DNA of 64,000 nucleotides from Metopolophium dirhodum (GCF_019925205.1 NC_083565.1:8909001-8973000), one strand, 5' to 3'; counted from the first letter of the stretch, positions 26,660 to 39,703 are shown. Notes: generated from the letters alone by a model not told the origin. Made by a program: numbers and translations.

Positions 26660-26960
26660 GACACACACATAAAAAAAAGTCATATCATTATAAACACCAA
26701 CATAATATTCCTATCTCCGCTCTTAATCTAAAATATAAAAAACCGGGGAAGTCGCTCTGCTGTATAATACATGTCGAGTGTAACTCGTTGAGTAGGTATT
26801 GGGAACCTATCCCAGAATTCACTCTCAAAGTTCAATATTTAAGCATTTTTTCTACTATAAAAAGTAAACAATGATACAAAAAAAAAATATTCAAAAAAAC
26901 ACATTTCATTGTTAAGCCAATACAATCATCACTCCGTTCAAAATCTAAAAAGTAATTAAA
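26660..26960 (-). repeat. Two copies of a dispersed repeat with core TTTTAGATTCTGAG
   Basis: On the minus strand, two units about 215 bases apart share this order: a T-rich run, TTTTAGATT(C/A)(T/A)GA(G/A)CGGAG, a GATGA-like word, ATT(G)GG, (AC)AATGA, then a T-rich TGTGTTTTT block. Their cores lie at 26701-26743 and 26915-26952. Further relatives occur at 37114-37140 (-), 46464-46505 (-) and 54285-54325 (+). The element class is not known to me. Confidence 0.55.
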
Positions 26961-28420
26961 CAGATTGCTTTTCCAAGAATTTTTAGTTACAGTTTTTTGA
27001 CTTGAAGTAATAAACAACCTACAATTTTAAGAGTTAATTTGTTGAGTGGAAAGATACTGCCAGGTAGACTACGTTGTTGTTTCGATTATAAAGTCTTCAA
27101 TTCACTGGAAAACTTTTCAGTTTGCACATGAAAAATAATATATGTCCTTTTGTTTGGTCTATTTTTATAAATCTTCATTGAAAAATGCATTGTAATTCAT
27201 AAGTTATTATTTATCATTAGGTATATTCATTTATATAAGTTTAATTTTAGAACTAGGGTTTTTTTTTTAAATTTATAATACAATGTGTAGTATTAATTTT
27301 AAGGGCGATACCAGAAAAAATATAAAACACGTGTAACCAAAAACGTACTAATTTTCAATTATTTTTTAGCATGCAGCATTATACCCATTTAACCCTCACT
27401 GATTTAAGCGATGACATCATTTTCAGTTCTCCTTCAATAAAAGTTTACATAAACAATTCGTCCGAGTATAAACCGAATTAAATAATAATGACATTAAATG
27501 ACTTTGTTATTTAAATAAGCCTTTAGGGGCTTCATTTTATTATATAATTTTAAAAAAAAATGTATTTTATTCTTTAATAGTCATACCACAAAGTTAGAAC
27601 ACACGGTTTATTGATGTGTATGTGTGACTGTGTGTGTATGTAGTATTTTATAATTTAAAAATTGATAAAATTTCAATTAAAACGAATTCGACGCATTGTG
27701 AATTAATTCACATTTATTATGGTTGCATAAATGTTTTAAGCTTGTACCACGCGGAAGCGACGGTTTTCAATATTTCTACGTTTAAACACCATTAGTGTTT
27801 TTGATGTATAATTGTGAACATGGTTGTAATTAATCACTACCAGTCAGAAGATCAAATACACTGTAATAATAATTCATCATATTATAGTTTATTCTATTAC
27901 TCGTACATTTAAATCGAAAATAATCATTTCACGTACCTATAACATCCTATTATTCATTATTGTATAACATATTATAATATTATATACTATTAGCAGTATT
28001 AGCTGTTAATTAAATATTAACAAAGTAAAGCCTAAGTAGAAAATATAATACCTACGTCCTACATTGATTTTTCAACGTACGTACCTACCTTCCTATAATT
28101 GTTCAGGAATAAGGTTGACAGTCTAAACATGTATGTTAAGGTGCATATGCCTGCTATGTAGCCATGTAGGTATAGTGAGTACCTACATAAGTCACAATAT
28201 ATTATATTAACATATTATACATATTAGGGTACTCGTTATGATCTAAACCAAAATTTGTTACAGTGAAATTCAAGAGACCTAGTGTTAATTATTGTAATCC
28301 ACATTTCATTATATAAACAATATTCCTAACAAATCAAAATTTAAATATTTCTTAATATTTTGTATTTTTGTAATTTTTTCCGATTACTACAATATTATAA
28401 TATTATGCTTATACTCGCAG

Positions 28421-28630
28421 ATGGCAATTGTAGACCACAAACGGGACAGCCAAGTCAACCTCAAGCCGGATCGCCTCTGGACTCGAACATCGGCAACAAC
28501 AATAATAATAACAACAACAATAACAACAACAACAGCGCCATATCGCGACGTGGTTGGCGGGGCGAATGGCGGCGAACTGATCCGGGCACGGTGTACAGTT
28601 ACATATGGAAGAGCAGTGATCAGCCACTCG
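28421..28630 (+). CDS. Small membrane protein gene, exon 2: low-complexity ectodomain
   Basis: This exon encodes residues 23-91 plus the flanking split codons. The acceptor is CTTATACTCGCAG (ends 28420) and the donor is CACTCG|GTGAGT. Incoming and outgoing phase are both 1, matching exon 1 and exon 3. The content in order is GNCRPQTGQ with a single Cys25, a Pro/Gln/Ser linker, 13 consecutive Asn (47-59) encoded by mixed AAC/AAT, then RRGWRGEWRRTDPGTVYSYIW (64-84), rich in Arg, Trp and Tyr. In the type I model all of this is extracellular. The Asn run is a variable linker. The Arg/Trp segment just before the membrane is the most likely functional or conserved part. The ATG at 28421 is not used as a start, being out of frame with exon 3 coding. 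The 127-codon ORF that covers the exon is extended into intron sequence at both ends. Confidence 0.75.
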
Positions 28631-29494
28631 GTGAGTTTGTGCAAGCAAATATGTATAACATAAAATATAATATGGAACATTATTTAGCGTATAGTAAGTC
28701 CTTATTATGTAACATAATATTAGGGAAGCTGCTATATACTTAACTATACTTAACTAGTATACTCAAGTCGTTTGAGAGGTCTCAAATATTGGCCTATAAC
28801 TCTAAATACCTATCAAGTAGGTACGTCATATCATATCGCATTCGCCTCTTCTCAATTCGTATTAACTACCTTATGGATCTCAGCTACAACGGGTGATATC
28901 ATCCACAGATCCTGGGATTAATTACTCTTATGACTTTTAGCCTGATGCCCACTCGTAGGTATCTATATCGACACGAAGGTCCGTAGAAGTTTACAAATTA
29001 CAGGGCTTATGAAACGAAATGTCCACTAATTGAATAATGAGTAAACGTTTGCCAAATGTTTTTTTCTCGATATTATATGGGTAGAGGTACTCGGAATCCG
29101 TCATCGAACTATATTTTAGTTTACATTCAGCACCTACTAATATCATGGTACTAGCTGTGTCTTGTTCTGTTTTAATCTAAGTAGTAATAACTATTTATTT
29201 CCCTTATGCATTTCAGTGCGTAATTTCCGTGCCGGCGTGCACCGACTTTACAAATATAAATAAAATAAATAAATAATGTGTGTTTCGCTCGGCGGCGGCG
29301 GCGGCGGCGAATAACGGCTGGTAATGGTACTGGACAACTGCAGCGGGGGCCGTGTATAGTGGTGGCGCTCGTTGATGCCGGTTATGAATAAAAAATCGAG
29401 GGGCGTGGGCCGTGAATAAAACAAGAACTGAACGGAAAATGGAAATGCGTGTATTATTTTACACATGTATGCAATATGGGTACACGCATATATA

Positions 29495-30050
29495 CAGTAT
29501 GTCCCAAAAGTCCCGTATCACCCTTAATATCTCCATGTAAAATCACTATATTTAAACGCGGTTTTTTTTACAGTACTAAGTATGAAAATTCTGATTGAAT
29601 GGCATAAAATTCATTTATTTTTTTCTTTAAATTCAAAAATTTTCAAAAAAAATTTTTACGCATTTAAGAATTTAAAATTTTTAAGATAGCCATTTTGTTG
29701 AGCATATTTTTTAAAACAGTTCAAAAAAAAAATACTAAAATTAAATAAAAATTAACCAAGTTAGAGCAAGTTATGTTTTTGAATAATTGTAGTAAAAAAA
29801 TAAATATTATTATTTCACATTTCAATAATGAATATCTAATTTCATATCTAATAATAATATTTATTTATTTTAAATTCTTAAATGCGTAAAAAATTTTTTT
29901 GAAAATTTTTGAATTTAAAGAAAAAAATAAATGAATTTTATGCCATTCAATCAGAATTTTCATACTTAGTACTGTAAAAAAAACCGCGTTTAAATATAGT
30001 GATTTTACATGGAGATATTAAGGGTGATACGGGACTTTTGGGACACACTG
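29495..30050. mobile_element. Palindromic MITE, Tc1/mariner type
   Basis: Near-perfect terminal inverted repeats of about 184 bases (29495-29678 and 29867-30050) surround a unique AT-rich centre of about 188 bases. The ends read CAGTATGTCCCAAAAGTCCC and, inverted, CAGTGTGTCCCAAAAGTCCC. A TA dinucleotide flanks each end (29493-29494, 30051-30052), as expected for IS630/Tc1/mariner insertion. There is no transposase reading frame, so it is non-autonomous. The high identity of the arms suggests a recent insertion or foldback-prone maintenance. RNA from the intron would form a long hairpin. Confidence 0.85.
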
Positions 30051-30052
30051 TA

Positions 30053-30117
30053 TATATATATATTTATAATAGTATAATATAAATATATATATATAGCATA
30101 TATATATATATATATGT
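30053..30117. repeat. AT-rich microsatellite beside the MITE
   Basis: Interrupted (AT)n tracts run immediately right of the mariner-type MITE. The element's TA target probably lay inside this tract, because the right flank is TATATATATAT and the left flank is GCATATATA. Confidence 0.75.
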
Positions 30118-30218
30118 ATACCTGAGCCGCTCACCTCACGCCGGACGTACACACGCGTAAATATATTATACATAACCGCCGGTACGCAATACTTCGCTTC
30201 CGTAGTGCATATTATACA

Positions 30219-30550
30219 CAGTGTTCGGAATAATCTAGATAAATAGTTACAAGGTATCTAAACGTTCATCTTAGATCATTTTTTTACTCATCTAAATGTA
30301 TTCATCTAGATACATTTTTTATTGATAAAAATCGCGAAATTGTACAAACGCATTTAAATATTTATACACATTCTCAAACCAAGTTTATGGTTTATAAATA
30401 ATGTAATTATTTTAATTTATATCATTATTATTATTATTATTATGTTCCTAGTGCCCAACTAAAATATACCTAAATTTAAAACCAATTTAAAAAAAAATTG
30501 TATCTTTTTTTTTATCTAGATAAAAAACTACTTATCTAAACCGAACACTG
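30219..30550. mobile_element. hAT-type MITE with perfect 8-bp target duplication
   Basis: The element is bounded by CAGTGTTCGG and its exact inverse CCGAACACTG. It is flanked on both sides by ATTATACA (30211-30218 and 30551-30558), a perfect 8-bp duplication diagnostic of hAT transposition. Subterminal ATCTAGAT/TTATCTA words recur in both orientations near each end, as in hAT binding regions. The length is 332 bp with no coding capacity. It lies only 168 bp from the mariner-type MITE. Confidence 0.9.
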
Positions 30551-30653
30551 ATTATACACGACTATTATAATATGTGCATTATTAATATGCATAATAATAT
30601 TATTACACTTATTATTAACCAGTTGAAATATTAACATTTGCTCATAAGATACG

Positions 30654-30656
30654 CGC

Positions 30657-30699
<43 letters not shown>
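30654..30699. repeat. (CG)n(TG)n microsatellite
   Basis: CGCGCGCG runs into about 20 TG units. The poly-Cys/Val ORFs here are artefacts of the repeat. Confidence 0.93.
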
Positions 30700-30703
<4 letters not shown>

Positions 30704-33539
30704 TTGCAGTGTGCCGTGTGCGTGTGCGAACTGCGTTTTGCCTGTACTTTATACAGTATTTTATATATCCAGCATTCCACCAGAACAGTTTCGAGTGATG
30801 AGAATATTATTATATTATTATTATAATATAATAACAGCGCCCGGCTGCTACATAATATATTTTAATGTATACGATAATGTACCGTCAGTGTTGTATATGA
30901 TGCGTCCGTGTACGATGATGTTATATAATATGTATTTAATAATATTAATATAATACAATATTATATTATTATTTTATGTGTACAGTATAATATTATTTGG
31001 GTACCGGCGCGGATTATTAATTATATATATATATATTATTACTATCCGAATGTTCGCGCACGCCGACGAATAAGTTCCGCCGGAAGGATATAATATAATA
31101 TTATATGTATTATACAGAGGACGGTTCACCGTGTTTTCCAGTTTTCTCGTTCGACTAATAAATCAAAATGGTAAATCACATCGGGCCATCCTGTTGATAT
31201 ATATTTCGTGTATAATAATATCATGTATTATTACGGATATTTATACACACGGGCATACGGCATGTCTACTATTATAGACCGCATCGATAATTACGAATAT
31301 ATTAAATCAGTATTCAGTATAGGTACGAACAAATTCTACTGTGAGTCGTCGCGACGGTAAAATAATATATTGTACCAAAAACGCACATACCTAAACAGTG
31401 ATCGCTATTAACTTATAATATTATGACTGTGTGGCCTGGAGATAACTCGCGTATACGGATTTTAATGTTACCAAGTCAAGGATATAATAATATATTTAAA
31501 TCATTTTATGGATACCTATATACCTATTGTAGATCTTAATTACGAACTACATAGTACCTATATTTGGCTAAACGGATTTCGGTTGGACGATATTATGTGG
31601 CACACGCGTCTCGTTTCAAGCGCACAGTCAAGTCAATTTTGTGCAATATTTATTCATTCGATACCGAGCGTATAACTAAAGATGTATACTGATTTTATTT
31701 TTTATTTTTATTATTTTAGCGCTCAAACAGTTTTATGTAGCACTTATAAATATTGAAAATATTACGAAAGAAATTATGTTTATGTGTTTCACGCCGATTG
31801 TCTAAGCGTAAAGAAAAACAGCCTATAAGTTCGGAAAGCGTTTAAGAAGTGCGCGGTATCATACAAAGGTCTTATCAAATATGAAATAGTATAATTTTAT
31901 GATTTATCGATGAAATAACTTTGAATAATAAAATGTTTATATTTTTTTTTTTTTTTTGATACCTAGATATAAGGTTGCAAGATATATTAAGACGTTTACG
32001 ACCAACTAAAGCATCATGCTATTTTATACCTACTTATTATAATATGTGTCCCTATAAGATAGGTAACGGCAATTGTTTTAAATTAATAATAAATAAACCT
32101 TCCATTTAACGGGATGGAAAATATTTCTGAGAAATAAAAAAGCAATAAATTAAGCTTAATGAATAGTTAAATATTTTTCTCGTGTATTTAAATATATTAT
32201 AATATATTATATGGTACGGGCAAAGTAGAAAGCTACAACTATTATAATTTAATAAAATTTAAATTTTATTTATAAACAACTATTATAAATTATAATAATA
32301 TAAAAATTGAAATATTACTTATTTTAAGACACCAATGTTTGCTATATACCAAAACGAAGATTAATTAAAAACGTGAAAAAATAATTTTAAATTATTACCT
32401 AGGTATTTGTTTTTGGGTTGCTGCGGCGATGTTTAGAATGTAAATATAGTTTTTTGCTGTTTTTATTTTTTTTTATTAACATTTTATATTAAAATAAAAA
32501 AAAAACCTATGCATTGTTGTAGAATGAAAACAATTATGTCAATATAAAAATTATTTTTGCCTTAAAAATATAAACGTATTTTTCATCTTACGCTTCGATG
32601 AATACAACGGTTAAAAATCGTCCTGTTAATACAAATAACTAATAATATTAATGTGAACACACGACTTATTCATGTACCTACTTTCTGAAATAAATATATT
32701 ACTGAATTGCATTAATTATTTTCAAATCATTACTTAATATTTATATTTTATATAATATTATATACACTATTACATGACCAACAAATCCCGTTGATTCGTC
32801 CGTAGTTGTGACCAATGTCAAATCTGGAAACTATTGATATTATACCTTAAATCTTAGGAACAACATATTATTATTAGGGACACCGGTGACACTGTCCTAT
32901 GGTACGGTCTCCCTTCAGCGTTTCTTCGCAAAAGTTATTGGAACAGCACGAACACGTCGGCGGTCGTCTAAGCAGGGGATTCACACTTTTGGGCATAAAA
33001 ATATTATGTTTTTGTAATAATCAACACAACTTTTATTTAATACATTTCAAAAACTGTAATTTAGTTTTAACAAAAGTCCATGATGAGAAATTTGTGAAGA
33101 ATCCATCCATAGACTGGATTTATTATACCGTCGATCTCACTACTAAAAATAATCCTATTTAAATATTAACTTGGAAACTGTTCTAGTATGATACAAATAT
33201 CCAATAAGATACGTATTACGTTGAAGAATTAAAATAATAATATAAATCCACTTACTGATTTCCCTGAAGATATTTTATGAACATGAATAATTTCATTCCT
33301 AAATTGACAAGACTGGGTATTTTCTTTTCTTTCGAAAATTCGTTGATGAATAAAAATTGTCACGTTGGTCGTAGGTAGGTTACCTATATGGTTTATAATA
33401 TACTGTAAAAGTTGACAAAACTAAAACAACTGTTCATATTGATAAATTAATATTTTGTAATAGTGACAATTATATGGCATATTATAATTTATCGGAGCAC
33501 CGTAATTAAATTTATAATTGAAAATATAAAAATGTGCTG

Positions 33540-34265
33540 CGATGATATGATGGCGTATAACTTTATATGTCATCGTGTTAACACGTTTTAAGCTCCCCGC
33601 CTAATCCTCCTACTCGTCACTGGCTTTGGCGCCGTGATATTTAATTAATATATTATACGATACGGTGTGCGTGTTTCGACAAGCTGACTTGATAATATAC
33701 TATCATGCTTGCCGCTCGGTATAATATTATAACGCCTAGGTATATACCCTGTATACCTACCTATCGTCGTTGTACAATAAAGAGGAAAGATTTCCGGCTG
33801 CGGTGCGGACTGCTCTTGGAAACGAAAGGTATCAGAACCGTATAAACCTGAAGGCAATAAGGGTTCAAACGACTATGTTATTATTATTATTATTATTATT
33901 ATTATATTAAATAACGTCGGGCGGGTCGTGGAGTTAAATACCGTCCGGATTTACGTTCCGCGCGTTTAATATAGGTTCGCCCCCTCTCCCCCCCTTTATT
34001 CCCAACACGCATACGCGTACCCGATGCAAACGCACTGCGTAGATTATTCAAAAACTTCGGCATAGGTGGTGCATTTCATGCACGATTCGTTTCTGGTTGG
34101 CTGATTTTCGTTTAAACTTCACGAGTATAAGGCACAAAAAAAAACGACCCGAAAGGATTTCACGTACACAATGCGTTCGAAGAAACGGTTTTATTGTTTT
34201 TTTCTTTCCACGCGTGCCGTGACTTATCAGGAGCGGACGAGAAGCGCGAAACAAACTTAACAATT
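33540..34265. promoter_or_regulatory. GC-raised island in intron 2
   Basis: Blocks rich in CpG, such as TCCGCGCGTTT and CACGCATACGCGTAC, lie beside a pyrimidine run (CCCCCTCTCCCCCCCTTT near 33980). Short ORFs occur on both strands with no recognisable domain. A (TTA)n tract of about 29 bases sits inside at 33878-33906. A regulatory role is inference from composition only. Confidence 0.25.
33878..33906. repeat. (TTA)n microsatellite
   Basis: Nine to ten uninterrupted TTA units. Confidence 0.9.
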
Positions 34266-35815
34266 TAACACATTTTATTCGTTAACGGATATATTTTTGC
34301 ATGCAGGTACCTTACGCAGTTATACGCTTAAACTTTTTTGAGATTTGTCGTTACACAATAATTTAGCCATTCGCTACACCCTTTTAGGTTATTTTTTTTT
34401 TTTAAACACTCTTTTCCTCTAGCATTACATTTTGTTCGCTACAGGTCAATAAATGTAAGGGACGATGTAGACATATAAAACAGACTGGAAAAGGTAAAAT
34501 GTGAAGAATTGATGAAAACAAAGGAACTATTATAAATGTGTGTAATAAAAAAAAAGCAAATGGACCACCCGTCCCGTGACTTATTTAGTATGTAATATAC
34601 CTTTTTCATTTAAAGAAAATAGAATAAAATATACTGTGATAAAATCATACGTTTTTCAGTCTGGATTGCACGTGAACAAGCCTTGGTTAACTCATACAAA
34701 TATAGAATACATATACTGTAAACTGTATTTCTTACTAAGCCTATTGACAATTTTTTAATTAATTTTTAAACTACACTAGGTAATCAAAAACAAAGGTAAT
34801 TAAAATTGTATGACATAATGTTAATATTAATTCCAATATTATTATTCAGCAGTCACGATTCACATAATATAATAGCACTTACGAAATACTTAACGATATG
34901 TGATTTATGCGTTTCATAAAGTTGACCACGTTTTATAATTGGTTTCATCGATACATTACAATACTGAAACCAAAATGATGTAGGTACGTTTAATACGTTG
35001 GATTAACCTTAGGGTTGATAATATTGCGGTCATGATTTACGAAGGATTAGTGTACGGAATTATCCATCAAAAATCATTAAAATGACGCGATTATCTAATC
35101 CATCATGTTCAGGAGCAGATGACATATTTGTCAAAACGTTGCTTTTGGCATACATTAAAATGGCTCGGGACTTAAATATACATTTTGTCAACTATGGCAT
35201 AATAACGAGAATAGTAATAAAAATTCAATCTCTCTCACAAAGTTCTTCATAAACTATTTAAATATGCAGCTGGGTTTATGTTATATTATATACATGAATA
35301 AGTTATTTTGCCTGAAAATATTTATAAAACATCAGTTATTTCAAAAGACACTTATTATATTATATTTATATATACCTAATATGAAACAAACAATTTTTTT
35401 ATTTCGTAATAAACTTGCTCGCATAATGAATCTATTATAATATTATAAAAACAATATTTTTTTTGCGACAAAAACGAGCAATATTAAATGATCAATCATT
35501 GGTGGAACATAATTATAATTTCCAATTATAACCTTTTAAATGACAATTATATTCAAATATAATTCGAAATTTTATCATAACAGAATACATTATGTTGTTT
35601 ATCTTAATATTTATGGTTTATCGTTTATAAAAGTCCGTGCTAAAATCAAATTATAAACAGTTGCCCCTAATTATTTTGTGTATCCTAGAATTTACCAATA
35701 CAAATCGGTTAAATCCAGAAATTGAAAAATTTCCCAGCAGTAATCGATAAAGCCTAGGATTTATCTTATTCTAAAGTATTCGCACTTTTACCATAGCATT
35801 AAAATATATATATAT

Positions 35816-36099
35816 GGGGGACGGAGTGGCCGAGCGGACTAAGGCGTCGGCTGCGACGCAGCCGACCCGAGTTCGATACCTTGGCCGCGGGCGGCATTTT
35901 TCTTCGGGCAAGTCACGGTGTCCGGAGAACAAGTGCTGCCATCCCCCCACCCGGGGCACGGCAGAAACCTACGGGTGCCCCATTAGAAATTCTGCCAAAA
36001 TACAACGTGTACCAACCTACCCAATTTAAAAACCTACAGTGCCCTCCACCACACCCAATGGCCTATGTTGCCGCGGGTTACCCAATAAAAAAAAAAATA
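35816..36099 (+). mobile_element. tRNA-derived SINE, full length
   Basis: The head carries a polymerase III A box, TGGCCGAGCGGACTAAGG (35827-35844), and a B box, GAGTTCGATACC (35869-35880). The order and spacing are those of a class II tRNA such as tRNA-Ser. An anticodon-like stem CGGCT/AGCCG sits between them. A tRNA-unrelated body follows (TCACGGTGTCCGG, then AACCTACGGGTGCCC, then CCAATGGCCTATGTTG), ending in an A-rich tail. The insertion is flanked by AAAATATATATATG-type duplications of 14-16 bases (35801-35816 and about 36100). The body extends far past the tRNA part, so this is a SINE and not a tRNA gene. It is the least diverged of the three copies here. Confidence 0.85.
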
Positions 36100-37967
36100 A
36101 AAATATATATATGTATCTATCAATAATACAAATATTCAGTTTGATTCTTAGATTATAAACGTTAGAAAATGCTCTCTTCTATAGGTAAATCATTTTTAAA
36201 TAGTCGATTATTTTAAAACTGATTAGAAATTATAATATTCTACGAGGAATGGGCAATTATCGGAAACAAAGTGTGACGGAGATTCCCGGAAACGTGTGAA
36301 CATGAACGTTAACGAACTGTAGTTTACACATCATAAAGCTAAAAAAATTGTGTATTTCTTTATTTATTGAAAAATTTAAAAAAGCTCCCTTAAAAATATT
36401 TAAAAATATTTCAATTAAGATATACATATTATGGCAGAATTAATGGTAGGTATATTAGTGGAACCGATGGGTTCCAACTCAGTTTTTTGATATTTTATTA
36501 CATCAATATTAATACAAGAAAAAACACAATAAACGAACAATTGACATTACAAAAACTAAACAACAATTTATGCAACATTTTTTTTTTATAACAGTTAATA
36601 ATAATTAAAATAAAATGTAATACAATTTATGAAATAAAACAGCATTTGTATTTCTTTAATATTTAAACACTCACTGTTAAATAAATAGGTATGATAAAAC
36701 TGTAAAAAAATCTCATAAATTTAATGAAATCATCAAATGTTGCAATACGAATTTATAATAACGAATTTTATTTTAGAACATAACCAAGATCTGCAGTTAT
36801 TAATTGTTAATGTGTGATAAAAGACATTAAAAGTGTTTTAGACCACGTTAAGTTTGGTAAGTTTCAAAACAGACCCCCGTTGAAATTAGTTGGTGAGCCT
36901 TTCCTTAGACCCTAGTCCATATTATAGCAATATAGCCACACATAAAATACAGACAACTCAGGGTAGAACGTATTACTATTTTCTGTACGTCGGCAACCAT
37001 GGTATGTACTAGCGAATAAATAAAATAAATGGGTATATAAAACTATTACGATGACAATGAATAATCAACAAAACATTTAATGTTTGTTTTTTTAACATTT
37101 CTTTTTTATATTTTCCTCATTCCTCTCAGAATCTAAAAACTACTTAACAAGGTTTCATCAGTAGTATATATATGGCTGCAATAATATAGCCATGTAGGTA
37201 CTTATTTTGAACAAATATACTCTTTTTTTTTCTGCTAAAATATTAATTGTACCTACTGATGTAAAACTCTCCATAGTGGTATCTTATTCTTTCAAAATGA
37301 TTATAAAATATAAAACAATTGCAACACACCTCCTCGGCTGTCAAACCCAGTGGCTGTCGATATTTATACCTAACTCTATCCAGTTAAGGAGTAGTTGGTT
37401 GGCTATTCCCACTACACGAACCGGTCCTTAGATCCGGGTTGTTGAATTGATATAAATAAAGTTTTCTGAGTTATATTTTACAGGTCCTAGAAACTTATGA
37501 CCTGCGTTCATAAACTAACACAATTAACACGATATAGCAACGAATACACTGTTTTATTCAAGACTAAAATAATTATAATATTATAACCAATAAAATACAC
37601 TATCACCTGAGTAACCCTGTTCTAAAGGGTAGTATATTGAAGATAACAGGAGTAGCGGAGTACGAGTTGAACAATACTGAATTATTATAATTTAACTATT
37701 AGGTACGTTATTATATACTTAAAGTTAATCAATTATTTACGTTTAATAATATTATAAATATGACTATAGTAGACTGATGTATAGTCTCTATTTCACGGTT
37801 CAAAACTCGACTGCTGCTATGCCAATAATATATATGCTCGTACTCTACGTTCCTGTTTTCTGTTTACCTAAGCAAATTCACCGAGTGCGACATAAATGAC
37901 GAGTCAGTAAACTGCGAATCGTTACACAATATAGTTATCCGTATTTAAAACATACATAGATCAAAAG

Positions 37968-38268
37968 AGGGGGACGAAGCGGCTGAGCGGATTAAGGTGT
38001 CGGTTACGACAAGCACCGAAGCCGGTTCGAATCTCGGTCACAGGCAGAACTTATCTCCGAGCAGACATCTGTCTGGAAAGAGAGGCCACCATCCCCCGAC
38101 CAGGCATGGCAGAAACCTACGGGTGCCCAATTTGAAATTCTGCCAAACTAGAAACACACGTTTTTTACAAAAACCTACAGCTGTACCCTCCCTCACAGTT
38201 AAAAAAAAAACCACCCAATGGCCTAAGTTGTCCCGCGGGTTAATTAATAAAACAATTAAAATAAACCA
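37968..38268 (+). mobile_element. tRNA-derived SINE, second copy
   Basis: Same family as the copy at 35.8 kb. The head reads GGGGGACGAAGCGGCTGAGCGG, with a B box GGTTCGAATC at 38024-38033. Shared body blocks follow in the same order: AGAAACCTACGGGTGCCC, AATTTGAAATTCTGCCAAA, AAAAACCTACAG, CCCAATGGCCTAAGTTG and GCGGGTTA. The tail is A-rich. A possible imperfect duplication is ATCAAAAG at 37960-37967 against ACCAAAAG at the right end. It is more diverged than the first copy, with a longer anticodon-arm region. The 113-codon ORF crossing it is spurious. Confidence 0.8.
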
Positions 38269-38569
38269 AAAGACTTTACTGTTTATAATTACAAAAAAAT
38301 TATTACTGAAAAAATTTATAACCTTTTACAGTTTTTGAAATTCCCGGGAATTTCCGTTCACAACATTATTTTAGATTTCATAATTCTATATTAAATATAA
38401 TTTTTTTTTTAATAAGATACCTACATGCCGGGACCCAAAACAAATGAGATGTATAAATGTATAGTTTATATTAACAATAAATTAAATGATATAATAATAT
38501 ATAATAACACAATAATAACTACGTTTGTATGTGGGGGTGAGGATTAATCACTAAAAAGTAAAAACCATC

Positions 38570-38665
38570 ACGAATTACCGACGCCAGACGATGCTTGACC
38601 GCAGTACACATTAGCGTCTGTGTCCAACCACCACGCCACCCTAGGCCCCGAGGCCCGAGCTCATT
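38570..38665 (-). mobile_element. Possible further tRNA-like SINE fragment
   Basis: On the minus strand, GGCGTGGTGGTTGG resembles a polymerase III A box. The following GC-rich segment (GCGTCGGTAATTCG) could be a decayed B box. There is no clear tail or duplication, and it is not the family of the three neighbouring copies. It may be unrelated GC-rich DNA. Confidence 0.2.
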
Positions 38666-39390
38666 TTTGCTATAGGTATTATAATATCAAATTTATTACA
38701 TTATTTGATTATCTTAATATTCTAATCGGACCCGTTCTATTAAAATCGGTTGATATTAGAGATGGCTACTATAATTTATAGTATTAATTTATCAATATGA
38801 TAATTTATATTGGTGACCTTAGATCGCTTAACTGAAAAGATAATATTATATTTATGCATCGTAATGCAATTTATAATCCTCAAAAAATTTATTATTCACA
38901 ACTGTAGGCATAACAGCACTATAATATAAATTGTTATATTTTGTTGAGCGTAATCATAACCAGATCATGTGTCGTTTTTATAGAACTAAAATTAAAACAG
39001 GTCCAAGAAGGCCTTTTGCTAAAGATCGTTGATATTTCAAGACAGTACTTGACAATAAATTAGTCGAGGGACTGAATGTGCGCGCGTATACAGATGACTT
39101 AATGACTATTATGTATAATATAGTACCTATGTGATATTATGAATATAATATTAAAAATTTAAAAAAACGTGCAGGAATATTCTAAAAAAAAAAAAAAAAA
39201 AACACTGTAAGAGATCTCTTTCTCTCGTGACCCTTAGCCGATTTCGCACACTGGTTATAAGAATAAATTAACGTTTTAACCGTATTTTTACTGTCGAAGC
39301 CAATGAATTTTAATAACGGTCTGACGATTTTTTTCTCCTCTGTATATTTTTATTATACCACCCATGCAATCGTTTCTCTCGTATTTTTAT

Positions 39391-39420
39391 ACAATAACAA
39401 CAACAACAACAACAACAATA
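39391..39420. repeat. (AAC)n microsatellite
   Basis: ACAATAACAACAACAAC..., about 30 bases. It creates a poly-Asn run in a spurious ORF. Confidence 0.85.
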
Positions 39421-39670
39421 TGTATGTTCGTCGTTTCGTTGTGGTATTATACACGCGCCGCAGGTTTGTCACCATAAATATACACTGCACTCGTACGCAT
39501 ATAGTATATAGGTACATATCTCGTATAGTATACGAGATTTTACTACCTACACAATAGTTCTGACCACGGGACCTATAAAAACCCTACGGCCTCGTGGACG
39601 TTTTCCCCGGAAAGATTCTGTATTTTTAAACGCGCGTCGTCAATTTCTCTCGAGATTAAGTTTGTATAAT

Positions 39671-39672
<2 letters not shown>

Positions 39673-39703
<31 letters not shown>
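39673..39703. repeat. (AT)n microsatellite
   Basis: About 15 AT units, preceded by AATAATAAT. Confidence 0.9.

Larger units (their letters stand above)
18101..28420 (+). other. Intron 1 (10.3 kb)
   Basis: It begins GTACGT and ends ACTCGCAG, and is phase 1. It contains GC-raised islands (19.63-20.13 and 22.3-24.2 kb), a long (TG)n, a Helitron-like element and at least two copies of a dispersed repeat. The rest is AT-rich filler without recognisable genes. An intron this long for a 139-residue protein is unusual in proportion but normal for insect genes with regulatory introns. Confidence 0.55.

Noticed and set aside
28360..28743. 127-codon ORF from the ATG at 28360
   Set aside because: Only 28421-28630 is exon. 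The start codon and the last third lie in intron sequence beyond clear splice sites.
35827..35890. Functional tRNA-Ser gene
   Set aside because: A and B boxes are present, but no acceptor stem pairs around them. The sequence continues into a shared SINE body with an A-rich tail and flanking duplications, and two more copies lie nearby.
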